A DNA stretch of 62,037 nt from Erythrobacter sp. WG (GCF_026586795.1 NZ_JAPFGY010000021.1:1-62037), one strand, 5' to 3'. Shown: positions 45,335-53,424, numbered from the stretch's first letter. The notes: generated from the sequence alone by a model not told the origin. Program-made: numbers and translations.

Positions 45335-47482
45335 CTAGAACCTGTAGCTGGCCGTCACCCGCGCGGTGCGGGGGCTTCCGGGCAGCAGCCACAATTGCGA
45401 AAAGGAATTGGCGAACCAGCGGGTGTTAAACAGGTTGTCGATATCGGCGCGCAAATGCACCCCGCCGCCGATCTCGCCTTCGGCGAACAGGCGCGCCAGA
45501 GTGTAGGCGGGCAAATCGAAATCGCGCCCGACTTCGCCCAGGCGATTGCCGACATGGAGAACTCCGCCGCCAAAGCGAACATCGCGCTCCGCCACTCGTG
45601 CAGTGTAAGCCAGCTGCACGTTCAGGGTATGATCGGGGATGTTCAGCAAGCGGCTGCCCGCAGGCACCGGCAGGCCGAAATTTGGGTCGGCCACGGCGTT
45701 ATCGACCTGCGCATCGACATAGGCATAGGACACCCACAGATCGAGGCCCGGCGCGATTTGCCCGTTGATGTCAAATTCGAATCCTTTGCTGCTCGCTTCG
45801 CCCGCCGCAATCTGGAAATCGGCGTTGACCGGGTCGGCCACCAGAATGTTCGACTGGCGGATCGAAAACACGCTCGCCGTAGCGCTGAGGCGGCCATTGC
45901 GGGACGCATACTTCACCCCGCCCTCAATCGCTTCGGACTGGTTGGGATCGAAGGCATTGCCGCCGAAATCAGTGCCCGACAGCGGGCGGAAATTCTCGCC
46001 ATAGGTGGCGTAGAACGCGATTTGCGGCGTCACCTGATAGACCAGCCCCGCTTGTGGGCTGAAACGGTCGGTTGCGAAACGGGTGATGCGGCCATTGGCG
46101 CGATTAGTGACGGCCTGCGAATAATCGTCATACCGCCCGCCGATGCGCAGCTGCAGGGCTTCGTTGAAGCTGATCTGGTATTGGCCATAGATGCCCGTGC
46201 TTTTCTGCACCTCGACCCGGTCAGTCAGCGGGCCGGGGGTTGCGGGCGGGAAGCGGCCATAGACCGGATTGAACACATCAATGGCCTGCAATTGCTGCTG
46301 GCTGGGATTGGTCGCAAGGCTGGGCGCGCGGACGCGCAGGAACACCTGATCGTTTTCGAACCGGTCGGTGTCGACGCCGATCAGGACCCGATGGCCGATA
46401 TCGCCGCTCGTGAAATTGCCAGCGATCTCGCCGCGCGCGACGAAGTATTCGGCATCATACTGGCGAAAACGGCGCTGGCGGGTGAGCGTGCGACCATCGC
46501 GCAGCAACAGCTGGCGGCTGCCGGTGAGTTCTGCCTCGGTTGAGAAACCGCTCAGTTCCGTATCGCGGTAATTGACCCCGAACAGGGCGCTCCAATTGTC
46601 GGAGAAATCGTGCTGCAATTCGATTTGATGGCCGAAGACTTTCGCAATGTTCGGCCCATCGCCCGGCTCCCCCAGAAAACGGCTGCGTGGCACCGCGTCA
46701 ACATCCCCGTTGATCGCCACCACCCCGCGATCGAACGGAACTTCCTGGCGAGCATATTCCAGTTCGTACACCAGCCGGGTCGCGTCAGAGAACTTGATCG
46801 CGACTGACGGCATGAACCCGTAACGCTGCGTCTCGATGGTGTCGCGGAAACTGCCCGCATCCTCGAAGAAGCCGACAAGGCGCACCCCGACGGCATCCGA
46901 AAGCGTGGTTTGGACATCAGCCTCGCCGCGCCAGAAATCGAACGATCCGCCCATCATGCGGACTTCGCCTGCGGTCTCGAACCGCGGGCGCTTGGTGACG
47001 AGGTTGATAGTGCCGCCCGGCTCGCCGCGCCCGAAGAGCGCGGCGCGGGGGCCCTTGAGCACTTCCACCGATTCGATCCCGGCGATGTCGCGGGGTCCGG
47101 CAAAGCCCCGCCCGGCGTTGAAGCCGTTCACAAGGTAATTGCTCGGCAGGTTTTCGTCGCCAGCGAAACCGCGAATGGCAAAGGCATTCCACAGCCCGCC
47201 AAAGTTGTTCTGCCGCGCTACCGAAGCTGAAAGATCAAGCGCACTGACCAGATCGAGCGCATTGACATCGCGCAGTTGCTGCTGGCCGATGACCTGTTCG
47301 GCCTGCGGAATTTCCAGCTCGGCAAATTCACCGCGATAGGCCTGCCGGGTGGCGGTGACGGTGATCTGGCCGCTTGCATTCTCGGGCGCGGTCTCCTCCA
47401 GGGTTTCAGCAAAGGCGGGCGCGGCGAGACCCAAAAGAGGCATCGCGACACTGACAAGAGCGTGCGTGCGGCAGAGCGACAT
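45335..47482 (-). CDS. TonB-dependent siderophore-type receptor
   Basis: A 715-residue outer-membrane receptor of the FhuA/FpvA-like group. A signal peptide ends near APAFAE (residue 25); the plug domain has ITVTATRQAYRG (TonB-box region), AFAIRGFAGDENLPSNYLVN and VEVLKGPRAALFGRGEPGG, and the protein ends with a terminal phenylalanine strand (ARVTASYRF). It is the first gene of the island operon. The ligand is probably a metallophore, here perhaps one with a peptide part because an M14 peptidase is cotranscribed; that is inference. Confidence 0.92.
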   Translation of the reverse strand: MSLCRTHALVSVAMPLLGLAAPAFAETLEETAPENASGQITVTATRQAYRGEFAELEIPQAEQVIGQQQLRDVNALDLVSALDLSASVARQNNFGGLWNAFAIRGFAGDENLPSNYLVNGFNAGRGFAGPRDIAGIESVEVLKGPRAALFGRGEPGGTINLVTKRPRFETAGEVRMMGGSFDFWRGEADVQTTLSDAVGVRLVGFFEDAGSFRDTIETQRYGFMPSVAIKFSDATRLVYELEYARQEVPFDRGVVAINGDVDAVPRSRFLGEPGDGPNIAKVFGHQIELQHDFSDNWSALFGVNYRDTELSGFSTEAELTGSRQLLLRDGRTLTRQRRFRQYDAEYFVARGEIAGNFTSGDIGHRVLIGVDTDRFENDQVFLRVRAPSLATNPSQQQLQAIDVFNPVYGRFPPATPGPLTDRVEVQKSTGIYGQYQISFNEALQLRIGGRYDDYSQAVTNRANGRITRFATDRFSPQAGLVYQVTPQIAFYATYGENFRPLSGTDFGGNAFDPNQSEAIEGGVKYASRNGRLSATASVFSIRQSNILVADPVNADFQIAAGEASSKGFEFDINGQIAPGLDLWVSYAYVDAQVDNAVADPNFGLPVPAGSRLLNIPDHTLNVQLAYTARVAERDVRFGGGVLHVGNRLGEVGRDFDLPAYTLARLFAEGEIGGGVHLRADIDNLFNTRWFANSFSQLWLLPGSPRTARVTASYRF

Positions 47483-47905
47483 GAAATTTCCCCGTTAACG
47501 ATTGGCCCGGTTGAGGTTGCAAAACGAGCTTGCCGATCGCGCGGTCCGCCAGATGTTACAACGTTACATCGCGCTCTAGGCAAACAGAGTTACAAGTCAA
47601 TCGGGTCTTTATTCGATCGGCACTCGTTCCGAACGGCGATAGGGCAGGGTCGATGCCAGAAGCCATCTGGTCATGCCAGCGTCACTGGTACGCACCCATC
47701 AAGACCGCCTGCAACTGATTGACAGGCTCGACGTCGATCAGATCGCAATGATGGGATCTTGAGAGCCCTCGATGCCCGCACCTTCGGGTGGACAACCGAC
47801 GATGCAGTTCATTGGTCGCTCCGAGGGCCAAGCACTGCCTTCTTCGGGGAGCGGTTGTGGCAACACGAGCAATTTAAGCTGAAAAATTCAACGATTAGCG
47901 AGGGG
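47483..47905. other. 423-bp region upstream of the receptor, up to tRNA-Ser
   Basis: No intact gene is visible. It holds three GTTACA repeats near the receptor promoter and, at 47643-47763, a short open stretch ending RLQLIDRLDVDQIAMMGS that may be the tail of a decayed gene. This is where an integrase gene would be expected in a tRNA-targeted island, but no integrase motif was recognised. Confidence 0.6.
47555..47594. promoter_or_regulatory. GTTACA repeat cluster, possible operator
   Basis: GTTACA occurs at 47555, 47563 and 47589; the first two form the imperfect palindrome ATGTTACAACGTTACAT. It lies about 75-110 bp upstream of the island receptor start and may be the site of an operon regulator encoded elsewhere. 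Confidence 0.4.
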
Positions 47906-47921
47906 TGGCGGAGCAGGAGGG
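47904..47921. repeat. Right 18-bp direct repeat in tRNA-Ser 3' end
   Basis: GGTGGCGGAGCAGGAGGG is the complement of the last 16 bases of tRNA-Ser including CCA, plus two flanking bases. It equals the copy at 39945-39962. Confidence 0.85.
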
Positions 47922-47996
47922 ATTCGAACCCTCGATACGCTTTTGACGTATACACACTTTCCAGGCGTGCGCCTTCGACCACTCGGCCACTGCTCC
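47906..47996 (-). tRNA. tRNA-Ser (anticodon GGA)
   Basis: The minus strand gives a 91-base serine tRNA with acceptor GGAGCAG pairing with CTGCTCC, discriminator G and encoded CCA. The anticodon loop CTGGAAA contains GGA, the T loop is GGTTCGAATCC, and a long variable arm (about 19 bases) is present as expected for tRNA-Ser. It reads UCC and UCU codons. Its 3' end serves as the integration target of the adjacent island. Confidence 0.96.
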
Positions 47997-48076
47997 GTTT
48001 GCCGGCTAGGGCAAGGGGGGGCCGATAGCCGCGAATGGATTGCTTCGCAAGGCGCGTGGTGGCACCAAGCGCGGCC

Positions 48077-49081
48077 ATGAGAACTCTGCTTCCGGCCGCC
48101 TCGGCTGCGCTCGCCCTGACCGTGCCGCTTGCCGCGCAGGACGCCGCGAAGCCGGCCGCGCCCGCCCCTTCCGAGATCGTCGCTGCTGCACCCCGGGCCG
48201 ACTGGACGCCGATCCCGGCCGAGGACCTGCTGGTGATGACCCTCGCGCCCGATGCCGATGGCAAGCCGCGGCAGGTGGTGATCCAGCTTATCCCTGCGCC
48301 TTTCTCGCAAGGCTGGGTGCACAACATCCGCCTGTTGGCGCGGGCCAAGTGGTACGACGGCATCTCGGTCAACCGGGTGCAGGACAATTACGTCACCCAG
48401 TGGGGCGATCCCAATTACGACAACCCGGAAGCGACGGGGAAGCCGAAGCCCTTGCCCCAGGGGCTGAAGGTGATGACGCAGGCTGAGTATGCGGCTCCGG
48501 CAAGCATCATCTGCTGCGACATCAACGGCAACCACAACATCCCCAAGCAGGGCTGGTGGCCCAGATCGGACCATTTCCGGCTGAGGGATTCCTACTCGCA
48601 GAACCCCGGAATACTGAACGGGTTTCCCGCCGCACATGATCGCACCTCGGTCTGGCCCACCCACTGCTACGGGATGGTCGGCGTCGGGCGGAACTACTCG
48701 CCCGACACGGGATCGGGCGCGGAGCTTTACACCGTGATCGGTCATGCGCCGCGGCACCTCGACCGCAACATCGCGCTCGTCGGGCGGGTGGTCGAGGGGA
48801 TGCAGTTCCTCTCCTCGCTCCCCCGGGGTTCGGGCGATCTCGGGTTCTACACCGCCGCAGAGGCAGACAAGCGCACCCCGATCCTGACGGTCCGGGTGGC
48901 GAGCGACCTGCCGCCTGCCGAGCAGCCGAAGTTCGAATACCTCTCGACCGAGAGCGGGACCTTCGCGGCCTATGCCGAGGCCATCGCCAACCGGCGCGAT
49001 CCCTTCTTCATCGTTCCGGCAGGGGGCGCGGACATATGCAACATCAAGGTGCCAGTGCGGCGGGTCGTGGCCGGACAGTGA
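48077..49081 (+). CDS. Cyclophilin-type peptidyl-prolyl isomerase, exported
   Basis: A 334-residue periplasmic protein with a signal peptide (cleavage near LAAQDA, residue 20) and a cyclophilin-like domain. NIRLLARAKWYDGISVNRVQDNY resembles the cyclophilin start (variants of F-Y-D-G-x-x-F-H-R) and HCYGMVGVGRN resembles the G-x-x-x-M-A core. A long insertion (about 115-200) separates the two. The family assists folding of exported proteins. Catalytic arginine assignment is uncertain because the FHRV motif reads SVNRV. It is followed by parS 2. Confidence 0.85.
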   Translation: MRTLLPAASAALALTVPLAAQDAAKPAAPAPSEIVAAAPRADWTPIPAEDLLVMTLAPDADGKPRQVVIQLIPAPFSQGWVHNIRLLARAKWYDGISVNRVQDNYVTQWGDPNYDNPEATGKPKPLPQGLKVMTQAEYAAPASIICCDINGNHNIPKQGWWPRSDHFRLRDSYSQNPGILNGFPAAHDRTSVWPTHCYGMVGVGRNYSPDTGSGAELYTVIGHAPRHLDRNIALVGRVVEGMQFLSSLPRGSGDLGFYTAAEADKRTPILTVRVASDLPPAEQPKFEYLSTESGTFAAYAEAIANRRDPFFIVPAGGADICNIKVPVRRVVAGQ

Positions 49082-49091
49082 GCCCCGGCAG

Positions 49092-49107
49092 TGTTTCACG
49101 TGAAACA
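49092..49107. promoter_or_regulatory. parS: parS site 2 (ParB binding)
   Basis: TGTTTCACGTGAAACA is a perfect parS palindrome (extending by one base pair on each side). It is intergenic, 11 bp after the cyclophilin stop. Together with parS 1 this gives two parS sites within 44 kb. Confidence 0.95.
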
Positions 49108-49129
49108 CACAAGAGCGCCCGGCAAGAAG

Positions 49130-49184
49130 GGGTCTAAGCAGGGTCTGGGAGGGGTCTAGGCCGGGTCTGGGCCGGGTCTGGGCC
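49130..49184 (+). repeat. Five GGGTCT repeats at exact 11-bp period next to parS 2
   Basis: GGGTCT starts at 49130, 49141, 49152, 49163 and 49174. The 11-bp units are GGGTCTAAGCA, GGGTCTGGGAG, GGGTCTAGGCC and two copies of GGGTCTGGGCC. The array begins 22 bp after parS, ten bp (about one helical turn) further than at parS 1, and is in the same orientation. Confidence 0.9.
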
Positions 49185-49226
49185 CGGGCAAGGCCGCGTT
49201 GACGCTGCCCCAAGCGCCGCCTGGCA

Positions 49227-49592
49227 TCAGCCGGCCGCGCGCTCCATCAGTTCGATGCGGTTGCCGAAGGGATCTTCGGTGAAGAACCGCGCGTAGCCGG
49301 CAATCGGCGCGTCGTCGCGCACCACGCAGCCCGCCTCGACCAGCCGCGCGCGCAGGCCGGCGAGATCCTCGACCAGGAATGCCGGGTGCGCCTTTCTAGC
49401 GGGGCGGAAGTCGGGATCGACGCCGATGTGCAGCGCCGCGCCGCCGCCGGTGAACCAGCAGCCGCTCGGCGACAGGCTCGAAGGCTTCGGCACCTCGACC
49501 ATCCCGAGCAGCCCCACGAAGAACGTCCGCGCCCGATCCTCGCCGCCCGCCGGGATCGCCAGCTGGATGTGATCGAGCCCGATGACGCCCAA
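49227..49592 (-). CDS. VOC-family (glyoxalase/bleomycin-resistance fold) protein
   Basis: A 121-residue protein of the vicinal-oxygen-chelate superfamily. DHIQLAIPAGGEDRARTFF (about 7-25), a metal-type histidine in ALHIGVD, and FTEDPFGNRIELME at the C-terminus (with the usual metal glutamate) are recognisable. Substrate is unknown; no glutathione or antibiotic-resistance partner is nearby. Its start lies 1-2 bp from the stop of the Rsh gene, so the two are probably cotranscribed. Confidence 0.87.
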   Translation of the reverse strand: MGVIGLDHIQLAIPAGGEDRARTFFVGLLGMVEVPKPSSLSPSGCWFTGGGAALHIGVDPDFRPARKAHPAFLVEDLAGLRARLVEAGCVVRDDAPIAGYARFFTEDPFGNRIELMERAAG

Positions 49593-49593
49593 G

Positions 49594-51684
49594 CTACTGC
49601 CGCTCCGCCTGCGCCACCGCGTCGCTCGCGCGCAGGGCCGAAACGATGCGGTTCAAATGCCCCGCGTCCTGCACCTCGACCTCGATGTCGTAGGTCACGA
49701 AAGGCGGATCGAGCTGCGACTGCATCAGACGGATGATATTCGCCTTGTTCTGCGCGAAGATCCCCGCCATCTCGGCGAGCGTCCCCAGCCGGTCGTAGAT
49801 CGTCACCGACAGCTGCCCCGCCGCCCCGACCGAACGGCTGCCCCAGGCAAGGTCGATCCAGTCGCTGTCGACGCCGCTCGCAAGCTCGAGGCAGTCGATC
49901 GCGTGGACCAGCACCGGCTCGCCCTTGCGGCGGATGCCGATGATGCGGTCGCCGGGCACGGGGTGGCAGCAGGTCGCGAGCTCGAAGGCGACGCCGGGGG
50001 TGAGGCCGCGGATCGAGATCGCCCGCTCGCGCCGGGTCCAGTCCTCGTCCTCGTCGATCCCGGCGGTGCAGCCGGGGACCAGCGCCTCCATCACCGCGCG
50101 GTCCGAGATCTTGGCCGCGCCGATCGCGTACATGAGGTCGTCCGGCTCCTCCATCCCGAGCCGTTCCACCGCCTCGCGGATCGCCTTCTTGCCGATCTTG
50201 GCGGGCACGCGGGCGGAGATCTCGTCGAACAGCTTGGCGCCGATGCTGGCGACCTCGGCGCGCTCCTTCATGCGCACCGCGCGGCGGATCGCGGCGCGGG
50301 CCTTGCCGGTGACGACGAAGGCGAGCCAGGAGAGCTGCGGGCTGGCGTGGGGGTTCTTGATGATCTCCACCACGTCGCCATTGGCGAGCGGCGTCCGCAG
50401 CGGCATATGGCGCCCGTTGATCTTCACGCCCGCCGTTTCCAGCCCCAGCCTGGTGTGGACCGCAAAGGCGAAGTCGACCGCGGTCGATCCCTTGGGCAGC
50501 TGGAACAGCGCGCCCTTGGGGGTGAAGGCGAAGATGCGATCCTGATAGATCGCCATGCGGGTGTGCTCGAGCAATTCCTCGGCATCATGGCTGGCATCGA
50601 CGATCTCGATGAGGTCCCTGAGCCAGCCCACCTCGCCATCAGGCCGGTCGCCCTGCTTGTAGGCCCAGTGCGCGGCGAGACCGAACTCGTTGCGGCGATG
50701 CATCTCGCGGGTGCGGATCTGCACCTCCACGCGCATCGAGTTCTCGTACATCAGCGAGGTGTGCAAGGACCGATAGCCGTTCGACTTGGGGGTCGAGATG
50801 TAATCCTTGAAGCGGCCCGGCAGGAACTGCCAGGTGGTGTGAAGGATGCCGAGCGCCCGGTAGCAATCCTCCTCGCTTTCGGTGAGGACGCGGAAGGCCA
50901 TGATGTCGGTGACCTGCTCGAAGCTGACATGGCGCTCCGACATCTTGTGCCAGATCGAATAGGGGTGCTTCTCGCGCCCGTAGACCTCGACCTTGAGCCC
51001 GGCCTCGGCAAGGCGCTGCTTGATCTTCAGCGCGATGGCATCGACCTGCCCGCCGTCCTGCGAGCGCAGTTGTTCGAGCCGGTTCGTGATGGTGGCATAG
51101 GCCTCCGGCTCCAGCTCGCGGAAGGCCAGCGCCTGCATTTCGTGCATATACTCGTACATCCCCACCCGCTCGGCGAGGGGGGCGTAGATATCCATCGTCT
51201 CGCGGGCGATGCGCTGGCGCTTTTCGGGCTTCTTGATGAAGTGGAGCGTGCGCATGTTGTGCAAACGGTCCGCAAGCTTCACCAGCAGCACGCGGATGTC
51301 CTCGGACATGGCGAGCAGGAACTTGCGCAGGTTTTCGGCCGCGCGCTCGTTCTCGGGCATGGCCTCGATCTTGGAGAGCTTTGTCACCCCGTCCACCAGC
51401 CGCGCGACCTCGGGGCCGAAATGGGCCTCGATGTCGTCGATGGTGGCGAGCGTGTCTTCCACGGTGTCGTGGAGCAGTGCGGTGATGATGGTCGCCTGGT
51501 CGAGCTTGAGGTCGGTCATTAGCCCCGCGACCTCGACCGGGTGACTGAAGTAGGGATCGCCGCTCGCGCGTTTCTGCGAGCCGTGCTTCTGCACGGTGTA
51601 AACATAGGCGCGGTTGAGCATCGCCTCGTCGGCGTCGGGGTCGTAATCGAGGACCTTCTCGACGAGTTCGTATTGGCGGAGCAT
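49594..51684 (-). CDS. RelA/SpoT-family (p)ppGpp synthetase/hydrolase
   Basis: A 696-residue bifunctional Rsh enzyme controlling the stringent response. The HD hydrolase motif is HDTVED (His72-Asp73) with SHPVEVAG before it, the synthetase domain contains RPKSNGYRSLHTSL-like text (TPKSNGYRSLHTSL), followed by a TGS domain (FTPKGALFQLPKGST) and a C-terminal ACT domain. The length is typical of the single long RSH of alphaproteobacteria. The ATG at 51684 (MLRQYELVEKVL) is preferred over an in-frame ATG at 51720. The upstream MazE/Doc pair is divergent, with about 80 bp between. Confidence 0.96.
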   Translation of the reverse strand: MLRQYELVEKVLDYDPDADEAMLNRAYVYTVQKHGSQKRASGDPYFSHPVEVAGLMTDLKLDQATIITALLHDTVEDTLATIDDIEAHFGPEVARLVDGVTKLSKIEAMPENERAAENLRKFLLAMSEDIRVLLVKLADRLHNMRTLHFIKKPEKRQRIARETMDIYAPLAERVGMYEYMHEMQALAFRELEPEAYATITNRLEQLRSQDGGQVDAIALKIKQRLAEAGLKVEVYGREKHPYSIWHKMSERHVSFEQVTDIMAFRVLTESEEDCYRALGILHTTWQFLPGRFKDYISTPKSNGYRSLHTSLMYENSMRVEVQIRTREMHRRNEFGLAAHWAYKQGDRPDGEVGWLRDLIEIVDASHDAEELLEHTRMAIYQDRIFAFTPKGALFQLPKGSTAVDFAFAVHTRLGLETAGVKINGRHMPLRTPLANGDVVEIIKNPHASPQLSWLAFVVTGKARAAIRRAVRMKERAEVASIGAKLFDEISARVPAKIGKKAIREAVERLGMEEPDDLMYAIGAAKISDRAVMEALVPGCTAGIDEDEDWTRRERAISIRGLTPGVAFELATCCHPVPGDRIIGIRRKGEPVLVHAIDCLELASGVDSDWIDLAWGSRSVGAAGQLSVTIYDRLGTLAEMAGIFAQNKANIIRLMQSQLDPPFVTYDIEVEVQDAGHLNRIVSALRASDAVAQAERQ

Positions 51685-51763
51685 CTTGGGGAATATGTGC
51701 GCCGCAGCATCACGGGGCAAGGGCGGAGTTGTCCTCGGCGCGAAAGGGCGTTATAACCGATGT

Positions 51764-52009
51764 ATGAACAAGCCGTCAAATCATGCCCGCAGCATCAAGG
51801 TCACGCGCATCGGCAACTCGGCCGGCATCATCCTGCCCAAGGAGCTCTTGGCACGCCTCAGGGTGGACATTGGCGATGATGTCTATGTGTCCGAAGCGGC
51901 GGACGGCCTGCGTGTCACAGCCTCTGATCCCGATTTCGAGATGCTGATGGATATGGCCGAGGGCATCATGCGCAAGGACCGTGACATCCTCAAGGTTCTC
52001 GCGAAGTAG
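51764..52009 (+). CDS. MazE/AbrB-type antitoxin
   Basis: An 81-residue swapped-hairpin AbrB-fold DNA-binding protein: KVTRIGNSAGIILPKELLAR (about 12-31) is the conserved core. The C-terminal tail (MLMDMAEGIMRKDRDILKVLAK) would neutralise the toxin. It is followed after one base by the Doc gene, forming a type II toxin-antitoxin pair that should autoregulate through the 79-bp divergent promoter region. Confidence 0.92.
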   Translation: MNKPSNHARSIKVTRIGNSAGIILPKELLARLRVDIGDDVYVSEAADGLRVTASDPDFEMLMDMAEGIMRKDRDILKVLAK

Positions 52010-52010
52010 C

Positions 52011-52412
52011 ATGACGGCTGGACGCCGGGAGCCGATCTGGCTCGACAGCCGCATCGCACACGCGGTCCACGACCGGCAGCTTGCCGAACACGGCGGCGGG
52101 GCCGGCGTGCGGGACGAGGGTGCGTTGGAGTCGGCGCTGGCACGACCGATCAACCAGTGGGCCTATGGATCTGACGATCTTGTCGCCCTGGCTGCGGCCT
52201 ATGCCTATGGTATCGCCCGCAACCATCCCTTCGTGGACGGCAACAAACGCACAGCGTGGATTTTCGCCCGCCTCTTCCTCATGGCTAACGGGGTCGAAAT
52301 CCACTTCGACAAGGTCGAGGCCATCAACATCGTCATCGCCCTTGCCGCAGGCGAACTTTCCGAAGAGGAACTCGCCGACTGGTTCCGCAAGCGGGTGGTC
52401 TCGGCCGGTTAG
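52011..52412 (+). CDS. Doc/Fic-family toxin
   Basis: A 133-residue death-on-curing protein. The Fic catalytic motif is NHPFVDGNKRTAW (His72, Asp76, Asn78-Arg80). Doc toxins phosphorylate EF-Tu; other Fic proteins transfer AMP. There is no intramolecular inhibitory helix, as expected when a separate antitoxin is encoded. Start ATG lies one base after the antitoxin stop. Confidence 0.92.
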   Translation: MTAGRREPIWLDSRIAHAVHDRQLAEHGGGAGVRDEGALESALARPINQWAYGSDDLVALAAAYAYGIARNHPFVDGNKRTAWIFARLFLMANGVEIHFDKVEAINIVIALAAGELSEEELADWFRKRVVSAG

Positions 52413-52419
52413 TCGCGCG

Positions 52420-53274
52420 CTATGACCACGTCGCTCTGGGCGGCAGGCTCATCAGGATCGCGTCGATGTTGCCGCCGGTCTTGAGGCCGAAGATCGTGCC
52501 GCGGTCGTAGACGAGGTTGAACTCGGCATAGCGGCCGCGGAATTCGAACATCTGCGCCTCGTCCGCCGCATCGAAGGGCTGGTTCATGCGCTTCCTGACG
52601 ATCGCGGGGAAGACCTCGAGGAACTGCTTGCCGATGTCCTGGATGAAGGCGAAGTTCGCCGCGAAGCTCGTATCGTCGGTGCATTCGAGGTGGTCGCAGA
52701 AGATCCCGCCGACACCGCGATGGACCTTGCGGTGGGGGATGTAGAAGTAGTCCTCCGCCCACTTGGCATAGCGTTCGTAGTAATCGCTCCCGTGCGGATC
52801 GCAGGCGGCGCGCATCGCGTCGTGGAAGGCAGCCGTGTCCTCGGCGTAGGGGATCGGCGGGTTCAAGTCCGCGCCCCCGCCGAACCACGCCTTGGTGGTG
52901 GTGAGGAAGCGGGTGTTCATGTGGACGGCGGGCACGTGCGGGTTGGTCATGTGCGCGACGAGGCTGATGCCGGTCGCGGCAAAGCCGGGGTTCTCCGCGC
53001 TCGCCCCGTTGATGCTGCCGGCGAATTCCTTGGCAAAGCTGCCGCGCACGGTCGAGACGTTGACGCCGACCTTCTCGAACACCTTGCCCTTCATGAGGCC
53101 CTGCACCCCGCCGCCGGGATCGGGATTGCCCTCCTCGTGCCGGTCCCAGGCGGTGTACTGGAAGGCGGCGTCAGACCCCGCCTCGCGCTCGATCGCCTCG
53201 AATTCGGCGCAGATCTGGTCGCGCAAGGATTCGAACCACGCGCGGGCCTCGGCGCTCTTGTCCGACCAATCCAT
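52420..53274 (-). CDS. hemF: Oxygen-dependent coproporphyrinogen III oxidase
   Basis: A 284-residue HemF that oxidatively decarboxylates coproporphyrinogen III in haem synthesis. Signature segments: GGGVQGLMKGKVFEKVGVNV (53-72), AWFGGGADLNPP (about 132-143), DPHGSDYYERYAKWAEDYFY, HRGVGGIFCDHLE and FNLVYDRGTIFGL near the C-terminus. The ATG at 53274 starts MDWSDKSAE; an upstream in-frame ATG would translate the REP-like repeat and is rejected. It is convergent with doc (8 bp between stops). Confidence 0.96.
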   Translation of the reverse strand: MDWSDKSAEARAWFESLRDQICAEFEAIEREAGSDAAFQYTAWDRHEEGNPDPGGGVQGLMKGKVFEKVGVNVSTVRGSFAKEFAGSINGASAENPGFAATGISLVAHMTNPHVPAVHMNTRFLTTTKAWFGGGADLNPPIPYAEDTAAFHDAMRAACDPHGSDYYERYAKWAEDYFYIPHRKVHRGVGGIFCDHLECTDDTSFAANFAFIQDIGKQFLEVFPAIVRKRMNQPFDAADEAQMFEFRGRYAEFNLVYDRGTIFGLKTGGNIDAILMSLPPRATWS

Positions 53275-53288
53275 GTTCAGCCACCCTC

Positions 53289-53379
53289 CCGTTCGCCCTG
53301 AGCTTGTCGAAGGGCTGCGCTTCCTGTTGCCTGTCCGATAGAAGAAAGGGCAGGCCTTCGACAAGCTCAGGCCGAACGG
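53289..53379. repeat. REP-like inverted repeat between hemF and pdeM
   Basis: The left arm 53289-53316 contains CCCTGAGCTTGTCGAAGGGC and the right arm 53355-53379 contains CCTTCGACAAGCTCAGGCCG, near-perfect complements separated by about 38 bp. The GAGCTTGTCGAAGG core is a very common interspersed palindrome of sphingomonads and xanthomonads. Confidence 0.88.
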
Positions 53380-53424
53380 AAATTTTCAGTTGTGCGAGAC
53401 TTGGGCATCAGCCACAGCAGCCCG

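Larger units (their letters stand above)
39945..47921. mobile_element. Putative 8-kb genomic island at tRNA-Ser
   Basis: The segment between the 18-bp repeats carries an M14 peptidase, ABC-2 transporter genes and a TonB receptor, all on the minus strand. Sampled lines have about 58-60 percent GC against roughly 68 percent in the adjacent RND gene. No integrase or excisionase remains, and one permease gene has a stop codon, so the element looks immobile and decaying. The left junction also contains an 8-bp inverted repeat (GTCCCGAA 39975-39982, TTCGGGAC 40006-40013). Confidence 0.75.

Noticed and set aside
39945..47921. Integrase or transposase gene in the island
   Set aside because: No Arg-His-Arg-Tyr integrase, DDE transposase or serine recombinase motif was seen in any frame; only the flanking repeats support mobility.
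47759..48028. An 89-codon plus-strand frame running across tRNA-Ser
   Set aside because: Its RRDSNPR-type text is the translated complement of the tRNA, a frequent annotation artefact; no Shine-Dalgarno or protein family.
53275..53364. Longer HemF with 30 extra N-terminal residues
   Set aside because: These codons translate the REP-like repeat (SPSTSSGRTGG) and have no counterpart in HemF proteins.
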